The translations under genes and the position numbers were made by a program. A DNA stretch of 64,000 nucleotides from Salinilacihabitans rarus (lineage in GTDB: Archaea; Halobacteriota; Halobacteria; Halobacteriales; Natrialbaceae), in assembly GCF_024296665.1 (NCBI RefSeq), contig NZ_CP100762.1, positions 1,240,001-1,304,000 on the forward strand, read 5' to 3'. The notes under the pieces are model-generated. The model did not search any database and had not been told where the DNA came from. It saw only the letters and a list, made by a program, of their open reading frames with translations. Below are positions 1 to 7,406 of this stretch, piece by piece; position 1 is the first letter of the stretch; each line of letters starts with the position of its first letter.

Positions 1-1
1 C

Positions 2-721
2 GACCTCACGGTCGACCAGGAGGTGCGACTGCCGATCGACGCCACGTTCGTCCTCGACCGGTCGGGGTCGATGGGACCGCATTGCACTCAATACGGCCCA
101 TTTGGCGGGTGCTGGAACCAGCACCCCGGAAACGACCCGGACGAACGCCGCCTCGACGCGACCCGGGATTTCATCGGCGTGCTCAACGAATCGCAAGGCG
201 ACAAGGTCGGCGTGTACGAGTTCAACAATTACGGACACGAGATCCACCATCTGAGCAACGACTTCGACTCGGTCAACGCGTCCCTCGACACCGAGGCCGA
301 CGGCGGAACGAACATGGCGGCCGGGATGGACATCGCACTCGACGCCTACGACGAGGACGGCGACGACAGAGAGCGGGTCATGGTACTGTTGAGCGACGGC
401 GAGAACAATAACGAATATCTCGACCAACAGACGAGACAGCGGGCGGAGGACGCGGCGGAAGACGGCGTCACCGTCTACACGGTCGGCCTCGGGAGCGACA
501 TCAACGACGACCTGCTCGAGGAGGTCGCCAATACCACCGGCGGCAAGTACTTCCACGTCGACGACGCCGACGACCTCGCGGAGATCTTCGAGGAGGAGAT
601 CGCCACCGACGTGATCGAGGCGGCCGAGGTGGAGTTCGAGACGGTCACCTACAGCGTGACGAGTTCCCCGGACGAGTACGTGATCAAAGTCGACGAGTCG
701 GAGGTCGAAATCGAGGACTGA
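2..721 (+). CDS. von Willebrand factor A domain protein, 5'-truncated by the window edge
   Basis: The frame is open from the first complete codon, so the N-terminus lies outside the window; an internal GTG at 23 is probably not the true start. The metal-ion-dependent adhesion site is intact: DRSGSMG near residue 19, a Thr in GGTNMAAG, and an Asp in LLSDGEN. VWA domains bind a divalent cation and mediate protein-protein contacts, often at the cell surface in haloarchaea. An insertion right after the first MIDAS strand carries two Cys (HCTQYGPFGGC) that could pair extracellularly. The protein ends in an acidic beta-rich tail. The next gene is a pilin-like secreted protein in the same direction, so the two may act together at the envelope. 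The partner is unknown. Confidence 0.85.
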   Translation, partial: DLTVDQEVRLPIDATFVLDRSGSMGPHCTQYGPFGGCWNQHPGNDPDERRLDATRDFIGVLNESQGDKVGVYEFNNYGHEIHHLSNDFDSVNASLDTEADGGTNMAAGMDIALDAYDEDGDDRERVMVLLSDGENNNEYLDQQTRQRAEDAAEDGVTVYTVGLGSDINDDLLEEVANTTGGKYFHVDDADDLAEIFEEEIATDVIEAAEVEFETVTYSVTSSPDEYVIKVDESEVEIED

Positions 722-874
722 GGTCAGGTTGGAGTAGCACCGACTCGAACGCCGGCACCGGGATACGCCGGCCGGCAGGGTTCCGTACCGACGTTTCGTT
801 CAGTTTCGCGACGCCTCGTTTCGTTCCCCGTCGGCAGCTAATTACAACCTAACACGCATCTAACACAAGTCGAA

Positions 875-884
875 TACTTTATCG
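875..884 (+). promoter_or_regulatory. TATA-like box for the pilin-like gene at 909
   Basis: An A/T-rich box reading TACTTTAT lies about 28 nt before the ATG at 909, the usual spacing for leaderless haloarchaeal transcripts. It is too close (about 18 nt) to the ATG at 897, so it favours the 909 start. Confidence 0.5.
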
Positions 885-908
885 TACTGGTTACTCATGC
901 ACACGGAT

Positions 909-2429
909 ATGAGCGCGTGTCGGGACGATCCGTTGTCACCTCTTTCACAGGTCCGCGGACAGTCCGCGGTGCTCGGCATCGTACTCCTCATCGGCATCGT
1001 CGCGATCGGCAGTTTCAGCATCTTCGTCGTCGCGGGCGGGTCGATCGACGAGGCACAGCGAAACGCCGAACAGGAGCGCATCGAACAGGCGTTCGTCGAA
1101 CTGAGCCAGAACATGGCCACGGCGTCGGTCGACAACGACTCGGTCCGGACGATGGACTTCGAGGCGGGCGAACACGGCGCGGTGACGAAGACCAACGCGG
1201 GGAACATCACGCTCGAGTACGGGGGAGAAACGGAGAACGTCAGTCTCGGGGCCGTCGAGTACGAGGGCGACGACGGCAGCATCGTCGCCTACCAGGCCGG
1301 TGGCGTCTGGCGCGAACGGGGCAACGAGACGCACATGCTCTCGGCGCCGCAGGTCCACTACGAGGACGAGACGCTTACGCTCCCGATCGCGACCGTCAGC
1401 GGCGAGCAGAACCTCGACTCCGGTACGGTTACGATCGCGCACAATAACACGACCTCGCACGAGTCGCTGTCGGTCGAGAACGAGTCGGTGACGATGGTTA
1501 TCGAGAGTGAATACTACCGGGGCTGGGAGGAGTACGTTAGGACGCAGGCCGGTGACATGGCGGTTCGCGAAGTCGATCACGAGAATAACTCAGTTACCGT
1601 GCTACTCGGCTACGACGAGGTCGAGAACGCGTTCTCGTCTGGTGCAATGTACGGGAGCAAGAACGGTCTCGACGACGATAAAGACCATTTCGAAAACGCG
1701 ACTCGCGCGCCCATGCCGGAACTCGACGACGTAATACACGAGATGGCAGAGGACGCGCGAAACGAGGGTGAAGTCGGGGACGAACCGGTCGATATAAACT
1801 TAACTGGGAAAGATCTCTCCAGTGATATTTCCCAACCACTGTCGGACGGAATATACTATATTGACGAATTCGAGAACGGGGACGAACTCAACTTCGATAT
1901 CAGCGGAGGGAATGCAACGCTGATCGTCGACGGGAATATATCGGTGTCCGATAGTGGCGGGATCAATGTCGTGAACAAGGCGGACGAGAACACGTTAAAG
2001 ATCTACTCGACTGGCGAAGTGTTCAGGGTAGACGGTGAGGTTTGCGTCGAAGCCTGTGACGACGGCGGTGCGAAACACCTTCAGGTGTACGGAACGTCCG
2101 AAATGGGAAGCGATCTCGGCCCGAACAGCGGTGGTGCCTTCGAAGGCGTGATTTATTCGGCGGCCGACGATGATAACGGCTGGTGGGACCACGAAAATGG
2201 CAATGGAGCGTGCCAAGACGCTCAGGCAAGGTTCCAAGGAAACAGTTTTGAGTTCAATGGTTCGATCGTTGCGCACTCCATCTGTGCCCAGGACGCTAGC
2301 CTGAATATAGATTACGACGAAGGGCTCGAAGATGCCAATATTGACATCTACCCCGAAGAGTACTCGCTTCCCCCGCAGATTCACTACCTCAACATCGCCG
2401 AGTACGAGATCGACGTCGAGAACGAGTAA
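909..2429 (+). CDS. Pilin-like secreted protein (DUF7289-like), beta-rich C-terminus
   Basis: This is a 506-residue protein with a short polar N-terminus and one hydrophobic segment (QSAVLGIVLLIGIVAIGSF) of the class III/type IV pilin-like kind. It is probably anchored or exported with the rest outside the cell. The remainder is acidic, with many N-x-S/T sites. The last ~200 residues look like a repetitive beta fold and contain several Cys (CVEAC, GACQ, SICAQ) that could form disulfides. Base composition changes inside the gene: from about 1790 onward it is clearly AT-richer than the first half. An in-frame ATG at 897 is the alternative start, but TATA spacing favours 909. It is convergent with adk, with only 6 bp between the two stops. 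No enzymatic motif is visible. The family assignment is by overall resemblance. Confidence 0.7.
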   Translation: MSACRDDPLSPLSQVRGQSAVLGIVLLIGIVAIGSFSIFVVAGGSIDEAQRNAEQERIEQAFVELSQNMATASVDNDSVRTMDFEAGEHGAVTKTNAGNITLEYGGETENVSLGAVEYEGDDGSIVAYQAGGVWRERGNETHMLSAPQVHYEDETLTLPIATVSGEQNLDSGTVTIAHNNTTSHESLSVENESVTMVIESEYYRGWEEYVRTQAGDMAVREVDHENNSVTVLLGYDEVENAFSSGAMYGSKNGLDDDKDHFENATRAPMPELDDVIHEMAEDARNEGEVGDEPVDINLTGKDLSSDISQPLSDGIYYIDEFENGDELNFDISGGNATLIVDGNISVSDSGGINVVNKADENTLKIYSTGEVFRVDGEVCVEACDDGGAKHLQVYGTSEMGSDLGPNSGGAFEGVIYSAADDDNGWWDHENGNGACQDAQARFQGNSFEFNGSIVAHSICAQDASLNIDYDEGLEDANIDIYPEEYSLPPQIHYLNIAEYEIDVENE

Positions 2430-2435
2430 GCCGGA

Positions 2436-3071
2436 TCAGGCCGCGTCTTCGATCGTCTCCTTGACGTCCGCCCAGACCTCGTCGGGCGATTGCTCGCCGT
2501 CGATCCGTTCGAGGTCGCCGCGTTCCTCGTAGTGTTCGATCACGGGTTCGGTGTTCTCGCGGTAGACGCGCAGGCGCTCTTTTACGGTCTCTTCGGTGTC
2601 GTCGTCGCGCTGGACGAGGCGGTCCTCGACCGCGGGGTCCTCGGGCGGGTTGTACTCCAGGTGGTAGATCTCGCCCGTCTCGGGGTCCATCCGGCGGCCG
2701 GTGAGCCGGTGGACGAGTTCGTCCTCGCTCACGTCGAGATAGAGCACGACGTCGAGGTCGGTCATCCCTTCGAGTTCCTCGGCCTGTTCCAGGTTGCGCG
2801 GGTAGCCGTCGAGGACGAAGCCGTCGGCCTGCGAGAGCGCCTCGTCGACGATGGCGTTGACGACCGCGTCGGGGACGAGTTCGCCCCGGTCCATGTACTC
2901 ACGGGGAGTGTCGTACTCCAGATCGAGGTGGGAGATGTCCATCTCCTTGTTCCCACGGAGGGCGTCACCGGTGGTGACGTGGTCGACGTCGAAGCGGTCG
3001 GCGATCTTCGCGCTCTGGGTTCCCTTGCCTGCCCCGGGCGCCCCGAGGATCAGAATTCGTGGCTGTACCAT
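2436..3071 (-). CDS. adk: Adenylate kinase
   Basis: This cytoplasmic enzyme interconverts ATP + AMP and 2 ADP to balance the adenylate pool. It has 211 residues, normal for the long bacterial-type enzyme. The P-loop GAPGAGKGT is at residues 10-18, followed by the AMP-binding TTGDALR and the conserved [14 protein letters not shown] segment. The LID region ([15 protein letters not shown]) has no zinc cysteines. In several archaea adk lies next to secY; here about 10 kb of oxidase and permease genes separate them. It is divergent from the gene at 3131 with overlapping TATA boxes between them. Confidence 0.97.
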   Translation of the reverse strand: MVQPRILILGAPGAGKGTQSAKIADRFDVDHVTTGDALRGNKEMDISHLDLEYDTPREYMDRGELVPDAVVNAIVDEALSQADGFVLDGYPRNLEQAEELEGMTDLDVVLYLDVSEDELVHRLTGRRMDPETGEIYHLEYNPPEDPAVEDRLVQRDDDTEETVKERLRVYRENTEPVIEHYEERGDLERIDGEQSPDEVWADVKETIEDAA

Positions 3072-3091
3072 ACGCTGGCGTTCATCCCCGT

Positions 3092-3109
3092 CGCATAAAG
3101 GCTTAAAGA
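3092..3109. promoter_or_regulatory. Overlapping divergent TATA boxes (adk and 3131 gene)
   Basis: CATAAAGG at 3093-3100 reads as a TATA box on the minus strand about 25 nt before the adk ATG at 3071. CTTAAAGA at 3102-3109 reads on the plus strand about 25 nt before the ATG at 3131. The two boxes are adjacent, so the promoters probably compete for TBP/TFB. Confidence 0.55.
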
Positions 3110-3130
3110 ATGGCGCACGTCCCGCCGACT

Positions 3131-3541
3131 ATGACGCGATTCGACGCGGCGACGCCGGCGGAGCGACGAAAACTGTTCGTCGACGCGATCACGGCCCACC
3201 GTCGGCGGGCCAGCCCCTACCTCACGATCGAGGTCGACGAGGCCGACCTCGGGGACGATGCGGGACCGGATCCCGAACTGGGCGTCCCCTGGGTGCAGTT
3301 CGCCGACGGCGTCGTCAACCTCGACTGCACGGACGCGGAACTCGAACGCCTGAAGTCGCTGCTCGCCGAGTTCCCGGCGTTCAAGATCGACGAGTTGACC
3401 CGCCCCGAGGACGCTGAGGGGACGAACGCGCGCGTGAGCGCGAAGGCGGACCCGAACCGGATCGCGCAGTTTCTCGACGGCGTCCTCCGCCGGGTGTTCG
3501 AACTCCCCGAGGACGTCACGGCGTGGGTCGTCGAAATCTGA
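3131..3541 (+). CDS. Conserved haloarchaeal protein of unknown function
   Basis: This acidic 136-residue cytoplasmic protein has no membrane segment or signal peptide. It starts MTRFDAATPAERRKLF and ends LPEDVTAWVVEI. I do not recognise a catalytic motif; the strand-rich middle (WVQFADGVVNLDCTDAELERLKSLL) suggests a small alpha/beta fold. An upstream in-frame ATG at 3110 would add seven residues, but the TATA box at 3102-3109 would then overlap the start, so 3131 is chosen as a leaderless start. Codon use matches its neighbours. No function is assigned. Confidence 0.75.
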   Translation: MTRFDAATPAERRKLFVDAITAHRRRASPYLTIEVDEADLGDDAGPDPELGVPWVQFADGVVNLDCTDAELERLKSLLAEFPAFKIDELTRPEDAEGTNARVSAKADPNRIAQFLDGVLRRVFELPEDVTAWVVEI

Positions 3542-3547
3542 ACGGCG

Positions 3548-3838
3548 TCACTCGACGGTGAGGCTGCCGTCGCCGGTCCCGTCGTCCGATTCGCCCTCGG
3601 TCCACTCGAGTTCGAACTCGACGCTGAGTTCGGCCGGGCCCCCGGAACTCGACGTCTCGCGCTCGGCTTTGACCTCGAAGGTCGGCCGCGACGGCGGGGA
3701 CATCGTCACCGAGTCGCCGCCGGCCTCGAGGGTGATCGCCTCGCCCGCTTCGAGGTTGTCGGCGACGGCACGGAGGGAAGCGGCGATTTCGGCGGCGTCG
3801 GTGCGGCGCTCGAACGCGAAGAGAACTTCTTCCGGCAT
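3548..3838 (-). CDS. Amphi-Trp domain protein
   Basis: This 96-residue acidic protein has the family pattern: an N-terminal helix (EIAASLRAVADNLEAGEAITL), a short hairpin (AGGDSVTMSPP) and a C-terminal strand rich in charged residues with a final Trp (AELSVEFELEWTEG). These small domains are widespread in haloarchaea and have no established biochemical role. The gene has its own TATA box at about 3862-3869 and is divergent from the permease operon. The stop lies 6 bp from the stop of the 3131 gene, which is convergent. Confidence 0.85.
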   Translation of the reverse strand: MPEEVLFAFERRTDAAEIAASLRAVADNLEAGEAITLEAGGDSVTMSPPSRPTFEVKAERETSSSGGPAELSVEFELEWTEGESDDGTGDGSLTVE

Positions 3839-3860
3839 ACCGACGCATTCGGTCGCCGAC

Positions 3861-3870
3861 GTATAGTAGC
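3861..3870 (-). promoter_or_regulatory. TATA box for amphi-Trp gene
   Basis: On the minus strand the sequence reads CTACTATAC, centred about 27 nt before the ATG at 3838, consistent with a leaderless transcript. Confidence 0.5.
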
Positions 3871-3900
3871 TGTCGGCGGCGGACCGTCACCGATTTCATT

Positions 3901-3910
3901 CAATTTATGG
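3901..3910 (+). promoter_or_regulatory. TATA box for the leader ORF/permease transcript
   Basis: CAATTTATGG is centred about 28 nt before the ATG at 3934. Transcription would begin at or near that ATG, making the leader ORF a leaderless first cistron. Confidence 0.5.
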
Positions 3911-3933
3911 CTCTCCGGTAGGTTTTCCTTCGT

Positions 3934-4020
3934 ATGACTCCTCTCACCGCGACCGACGGGAACGACTCGGCCCCGCCGAGAACGAACGGCCCGCCGTACC
4001 ACCGAACCGGGGTGACGTGA
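3934..4020 (+). CDS. 28-residue leader ORF coupled to the permease gene
   Basis: This short ORF starts MTPLTATDGNDSAP and ends YHRTGVT. Its TGA stop overlaps the permease ATG in a TGATG arrangement, so a ribosome finishing the leader could restart on the permease. A TATA box about 28 nt upstream places the transcript start at its ATG. Third positions are mostly G or C, as in real genes here, but in high-GC DNA that is weak support. There is no hydrophobic segment and no run of one amino acid that would suggest classical attenuation. Its coding status is an inference. Confidence 0.45.
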   Translation: MTPLTATDGNDSAPPRTNGPPYHRTGVT

Positions 4021-6266
4021 TGTCGGGCGACGAGGAACTCGCGAAGGACCTCGGGCCGCTCGCCGCGCTGACCATCGGGGTCGGGACGATGATCGGCGCG
4101 GGGATCTTCGTCCTCCCCGGCGAGGCTGTCGCGAGAGCCGGACCGCTCGCGGCCGCCGCGTTCGTTCTCGGGGGCGGGATCGCCATTCTGACGGCGTTTT
4201 CCGCGAGCGAACTCGGGACGGCGATGCCCAGATCCGGCGGCGCGTACTTCTACGTCAACCGCGCGCTGGGGCCGCTGTTCGGCTCGATCGCAGGCTGGGG
4301 GAACTGGATCGGACTGGCGTTCGCCTCCGCGTTCTACGTCTTCGGCTTCGGCGAGTACATCGTCCGGATGGCGGGACTCTCGTTCGGCCCCATCGACCTC
4401 TACGTCGTTTCGCTGTCGGCGGCGCAACTGATCGGGCTCGTGGCCGCGGTCGCGTTCATCGCGGTAAACTACGTCGGCGCGAAGGAGACCGGTCGCCTCC
4501 AGAACGCCATCGTCATAACCCTCGTCGGGATTCTCGCGGTCTTCACCGCCTTCGGCGCGTGGAACGCCGACCTCTCGACGCTCCGACCGATCGTCCCGCC
4601 GGACAAGGGCATCACGCCGCTGTTACCGGTGACCGCGCTCATCTTCGTCTCGTACCTCGGGTTCGTCCAGATCACCTCCGTCGCCGAGGAGATCAAAGAA
4701 CCCGGGAAGAACCTCCCGCGTGCGGTGATCGGCAGCGTCGTGCTGGTCACCGCGATCTACGCGCTCGTACTGCTGGCCGTGCTCGCGGCCGTTCCCAACG
4801 AGCTCGTGGCCAACAACGACACGGCGGTCGTCGACGTGGCCAGCCGGCTCATCGGCCCGATCGGTGCGGGCGCGCTCCTGGTCGGCGGGCTGCTGGCGAC
4901 CGCGTCGAGCGCGAACGCCTCCATTCTCGCGTCCTCGCGGATCAACTTCGCGATGGGCCGAGACCGGATCGTCAGCCCGGAACTCAACGCGATCCACCCG
5001 CGGTTCGGCACGCCGTACCGGTCGATCGCCGTGACGGGCGCGTTCATCGTCCTCTTCCTGCTGTTCGGCGACATCCAGACGCTCGCGACCGCCGGAAGCG
5101 TGTTGCACCTGATCATCTACGGGCTGTTGAACGTCGCGCTGATCGTCATGCGCGAGGCCGACGTCGAGGGCTACGAGCCGTCCTACCGCGTCCCGCTGTA
5201 TCCGGTCACGCCGATCCTGGGGGCGATTCTCTCGTTCGCGCTCATCGGGTTCATCGAACCGATCGTCATCGTGCTGTCCGTCCTGTTCGTCCTGGGTGCC
5301 GCGCTGTGGTACCTCCTGTACGCCCGCGGCAAGACCGAAAAGCAGGGCGTCCTCGGCGAGTACGTCCTTCGTCGCGCCGACGAGATGCCCGAACCCGCGG
5401 TGACCGCCGCGACGAGCGTCAAGCCCGACGGCGGCACCTATCGGGTGATGGTGCCGCTCGCGAACCCCGACCACGAGAAGGATCTGATCACGCTCGGCAG
5501 CGCCATCGCCAACCGGCGAGACGGGACGGTGATCGCGACCCACATCGTTCAGGTACCCGACCAGACGCCGCTCGAAAAGGGCGCCGAGCACGTCGACCAG
5601 TTGAGCGCCGAGTCCGAGCGGTTACTCGAGGACGCCCGCGAGGACGCCGAGACGTTCGACGTCGACGTCGAGACGAAGACGATCCTCTCGCACCGCTCGT
5701 TCGAGGAGATCTTCGACGCCGCGCGGACGAACGACGTCGACATCGTCGTGATGGGCTGGGGCCCGGGCACCCACGGACGGGCCGAGAGCCGAGTGGACGA
5801 ACTGACACAGAACCTCCCGTGCGACGTCCTCGTACTCAAGGACCGCGGATTCGACGCCTCGCGGATTCTCCTCCCGACGGCCGGCGGGCCCGACTCCGAA
5901 CTCGGGGCCGCCGTCGCGGCGATGCTTCGCGAGGAGTACGACTCCGACGTGTCGGTACTGTACGTCCGCGACGAGGACGAGTCCGCGGACGAGGCGGAGC
6001 GGTTCCTCGAGGAGTGGGCCGCGGAGAACGGCCTCGAGGGGGCGACGCTGCTGGTCGAGTCCGGCGATCCGGAGGCCGCGATCGAACGCGCCGCGGCGGA
6101 TCACACCACGATCATCGTCGGCGCGACCGAGCGGGGCCTGTTGACCCGGCTGTTGCGCGATTCGCTCGTTCTCGACGTCATCGAGGACGTCGACTGCTCG
6201 GTGTTGCTCGCCGAGAAAGCCAGACCCCGCTCGCTCCGGGAACGGCTGTTCGGGTGGCGCGAGTAA
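4020..6266 (+). CDS. APC-family amino-acid permease fused to two UspA domains
   Basis: This is a 748-residue fusion. Residues 1-440 form a 12-helix amino acid/polyamine/organocation transporter beginning LGPLAALTIGVGTMIGAGIFVLPG, the substrate-site helix 1 signature with the unwound GAGIF. Residues about 476-618 and 622-735 are two universal stress protein domains, which probably sense nucleotide or energy state on the cytoplasmic side. In the second domain IIVGATERGL resembles the nucleotide-binding stretch, while the first is more divergent. The substrate cannot be named. ATG 4020 is preferred over GTG 4017 because GGTGA at 4011-4015 gives a proper ribosome-binding spacing. The gene follows a short coupled leader ORF. 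Confidence 0.9.
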   Translation: MSGDEELAKDLGPLAALTIGVGTMIGAGIFVLPGEAVARAGPLAAAAFVLGGGIAILTAFSASELGTAMPRSGGAYFYVNRALGPLFGSIAGWGNWIGLAFASAFYVFGFGEYIVRMAGLSFGPIDLYVVSLSAAQLIGLVAAVAFIAVNYVGAKETGRLQNAIVITLVGILAVFTAFGAWNADLSTLRPIVPPDKGITPLLPVTALIFVSYLGFVQITSVAEEIKEPGKNLPRAVIGSVVLVTAIYALVLLAVLAAVPNELVANNDTAVVDVASRLIGPIGAGALLVGGLLATASSANASILASSRINFAMGRDRIVSPELNAIHPRFGTPYRSIAVTGAFIVLFLLFGDIQTLATAGSVLHLIIYGLLNVALIVMREADVEGYEPSYRVPLYPVTPILGAILSFALIGFIEPIVIVLSVLFVLGAALWYLLYARGKTEKQGVLGEYVLRRADEMPEPAVTAATSVKPDGGTYRVMVPLANPDHEKDLITLGSAIANRRDGTVIATHIVQVPDQTPLEKGAEHVDQLSAESERLLEDAREDAETFDVDVETKTILSHRSFEEIFDAARTNDVDIVVMGWGPGTHGRAESRVDELTQNLPCDVLVLKDRGFDASRILLPTAGGPDSELGAAVAAMLREEYDSDVSVLYVRDEDESADEAERFLEEWAAENGLEGATLLVESGDPEAAIERAAADHTTIIVGATERGLLTRLLRDSLVLDVIEDVDCSVLLAEKARPRSLRERLFGWRE

Positions 6267-6707
6267 CGCGCCCGCCGGAGCAGGGGACCCGGGTATCGTC
6301 CACGGATTTTTGTTTGCCATCTGCCGTGTGCTGTATAACTACCCAGCGATAACGGCCGGGAATGGACCGGACCGACGCGACCGTCGATCGACGCTCGCCA
6401 CACTCGACGTACGACCGACCGCCGAAGAGGGGATTCGGATGAACGAGCGTCGTGAGGGCCGACTCCGCGACTCGCCGCTCGCGACCGGGACGAACATATG
6501 CGGCAGCGGAGTGATACTTCTCCGGGAGGACTCAGTTACGGAACGATAGACAAAAGATGGTCGGGCCAAAGTGGAGGGTGAAGGACCCGGCTCCGGGGTG
6601 CCGAGAGCGTCGTTGCTGCTGGTGTGGCGTCGTCGCCGTTCGGTTCGTTCCCAAACAGATAAGTAACCCCGTGAGTCATCGTCCGTCATAAAACCCGCAA
6701 AATCGAG
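6267..6707 (+). other. Intergenic region before coxB
   Basis: About 440 nt without a convincing gene. A T-rich tract near 6304-6316 could end the permease transcript. TCATAAAACC at 6686-6695 is the best TATA candidate for coxB. Short ORFs here have Arg/Ser-rich translations with no recognisable pattern. Confidence 0.5.
6304..6316 (+). terminator. Possible U-tract terminator after the permease gene
   Basis: A T-rich stretch (GGATTTTTGTTT) lies about 40 nt after the permease stop. Archaeal intrinsic terminators are often simple U-tracts without a strong hairpin. Confidence 0.35.
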
Positions 6708-7406
6708 GTGAATACAATCTTCGCACCACACCTGCCCCCGATGCAGACCCGCGTCGACGTGTTCGAGGAAATTTTCGTCTTCTTCCTCGGACTCGGCACG
6801 CTCGTCGGCATCATCGTCGTGGCGTACACGCTGTACAACGCGTACAAGTACCGTGACGATGGGAGCCGCGAGCCCGACGAGGGGCTGCCCACCCTCGGGG
6901 AGTTACCGACAGGCGGAGGTAGCGGCAAGAAACTGTTCGTCTCGTTCGGCCTGAGCGCGATCATCGTCATCTCGCTGGTCGTCTGGACGTACGGGATGTT
7001 ACTGTACGTCGAGGACGGCCCCGGCGGCGAGCCCGGCGAGGACGCCATCGAAGTCGACGTCGTCGGCCAGACGTACATCTGGAACTTCGAGTACGAGAAC
7101 GGCGTGAGCACGACCGGCGAACTGGTCGTGCCGGCCGGCGAGACCGTCTGGATCGACGTGACGTCGAACGACGTCTGGCACACGTTCGGCATCTCCGAGT
7201 TACGGGTGAAAGCCGACGCCATCCCCGGCGAACACGACCAGACGTGGTTCGTCGCCGAGGAGGAAGGCGAGTACCGGATCGAGTGCTTCGAACTCTGCGG
7301 CCCCGGTCACTCGAGCATGGAGAGTACGCTGACGGTGCTCCCCGAGGAGGAGTACGAGGAGTGGATGGCCAATCAGGAAGCCGAACTCGAAGGAGGTGAC
7401 GAGTGA
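6708..7406 (+). CDS. coxB: Cytochrome c oxidase subunit II
   Basis: Subunit II of the heme-copper oxidase receives electrons at the CuA centre and passes them to subunit I. It has 232 residues with two transmembrane helices (about residues 21-46 and 71-95), then an outward cupredoxin domain. The CuA ligands are complete: the His in WHTFGI and the C-terminal ECFELCGPGHSSM, matching C-x3-C-x3-H-x2-M. The start is uncertain: GTG 6708 gives a short lead before helix 1, while ATG 6741 gives MQTRVDVFEE. No lipoprotein signal is seen. The gene overlaps coxA, whose Shine-Dalgarno sequence lies in its 3' end. Confidence 0.95.
   Translation: MNTIFAPHLPPMQTRVDVFEEIFVFFLGLGTLVGIIVVAYTLYNAYKYRDDGSREPDEGLPTLGELPTGGGSGKKLFVSFGLSAIIVISLVVWTYGMLLYVEDGPGGEPGEDAIEVDVVGQTYIWNFEYENGVSTTGELVVPAGETVWIDVTSNDVWHTFGISELRVKADAIPGEHDQTWFVAEEEGEYRIECFELCGPGHSSMESTLTVLPEEEYEEWMANQEAELEGGDE
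7391..7399 (+). promoter_or_regulatory. Strong ribosome-binding site for coxA
   Basis: AGGAGGTGA inside the end of coxB lies 6 nt before ATG 7406. It decides the ATG over the in-frame GTG at 7403. It implies SD-driven, coupled translation of the two oxidase subunits. Confidence 0.75.

Noticed and set aside
6310-6731. Short ORFs on both strands before coxB
   Set aside because: No recognisable motifs and no consistent codon use; better read as promoter and terminator region.
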